From Reticulascus tulasneorum (Eukaryota > Ascomycota > Sordariomycetes > Glomerellales > Reticulascaceae): 64,000 bases of DNA. The notes under the pieces are model-generated. The model was not told where the DNA came from. It saw only the letters and a program-made list of their open reading frames with translations, and did no database searches. Positions 63,951 through 64,000 of this stretch are shown here, piece by piece (within the stretch, counting starts at the first letter, position 1; each line of letters starts with the position of its first letter). The position numbers and the translations under genes were made by a program. The DNA is taken from NCBI GenBank assembly GCA_001557505.1, contig LSAX01000006.1, positions 62,001 to 126,000 on the forward strand, given 5' to 3'.

Positions 63951-64000
63951 CTACAGGACGGGAGGACGTTAGCTGGGTCGGTCACTGTCGTATTCCAGTT

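Overview
This window comes from a filamentous ascomycete, most likely a member of Pezizomycotina and probably Sordariomycetes. The evidence is many short (about 45-70 nt) GT-AG introns, CTAAC/CTGAC-type branch sites, C-, T- and A-rich leaders, and fungal-only families (SidA, Zn2Cys6/Fungal_trans regulator, modin-like, Emp65/TAPT1). There are 23 gene calls: 21 whole protein genes, one of them with an apparent frameshift and one only a weak small-ORF candidate, plus one gene running off each edge. No rRNA, tRNA, CRISPR array or recognisable transposon was seen. The exon models were built by eye from splice consensus, reading phase and family conservation.

Left part (1-14.1 kb), metabolic/accessory: the 3' end of an L-ornithine N5-monooxygenase (sidA, siderophore synthesis); a Zn2Cys6 transcription factor; a nine-exon amidase-signature hydrolase; a divergent Nudix + IF-2B-like fusion protein; an eight-exon DAL5/ACS-type major facilitator; a divergent (alpha/alpha)6-barrel glycosidase-like protein; and a secreted-membrane cytochrome b561 protein. 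The regulator-hydrolase-fusion enzyme-transporter order looks like a small catabolic or salvage cluster.

Middle part (14.8-27.7 kb), dense housekeeping: Urn1-like WW/FF splicing factor, a PAP2 lipid phosphatase, 20S proteasome alpha-3/alpha type-4 (PRE9), the Bye1-like PHD/TFIIS-M/SPOC elongation factor, a possible tiny Cys-rich protein, Mediator Med7, a ZNF830/CCDC16-like zinc finger protein and a short F-box protein.

Then comes an almost gene-free block (27.7-34.5 kb) followed by a sparse stretch with a small Cys-rich conserved-looking protein, a LAMTOR1/Ego1-like TORC1 scaffold with an acylation-type N terminus, and a secreted Thr/Val-rich protein. From 40 to 48 kb lie an Emp65/TAPT1 membrane protein, a dienelactone hydrolase and a GMC oxidoreductase whose frame is broken by one extra base. 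From 50 kb to the end are a modin-like membrane protein, a Cdc4-type F-box/WD40 ubiquitin ligase receptor, a multi-pass fungal membrane protein and the 3' part of a Ser/Arg/Lys-rich single-span protein. The gene-poor spacers repeatedly carry short palindromic ACCTAAGGTA-like elements.
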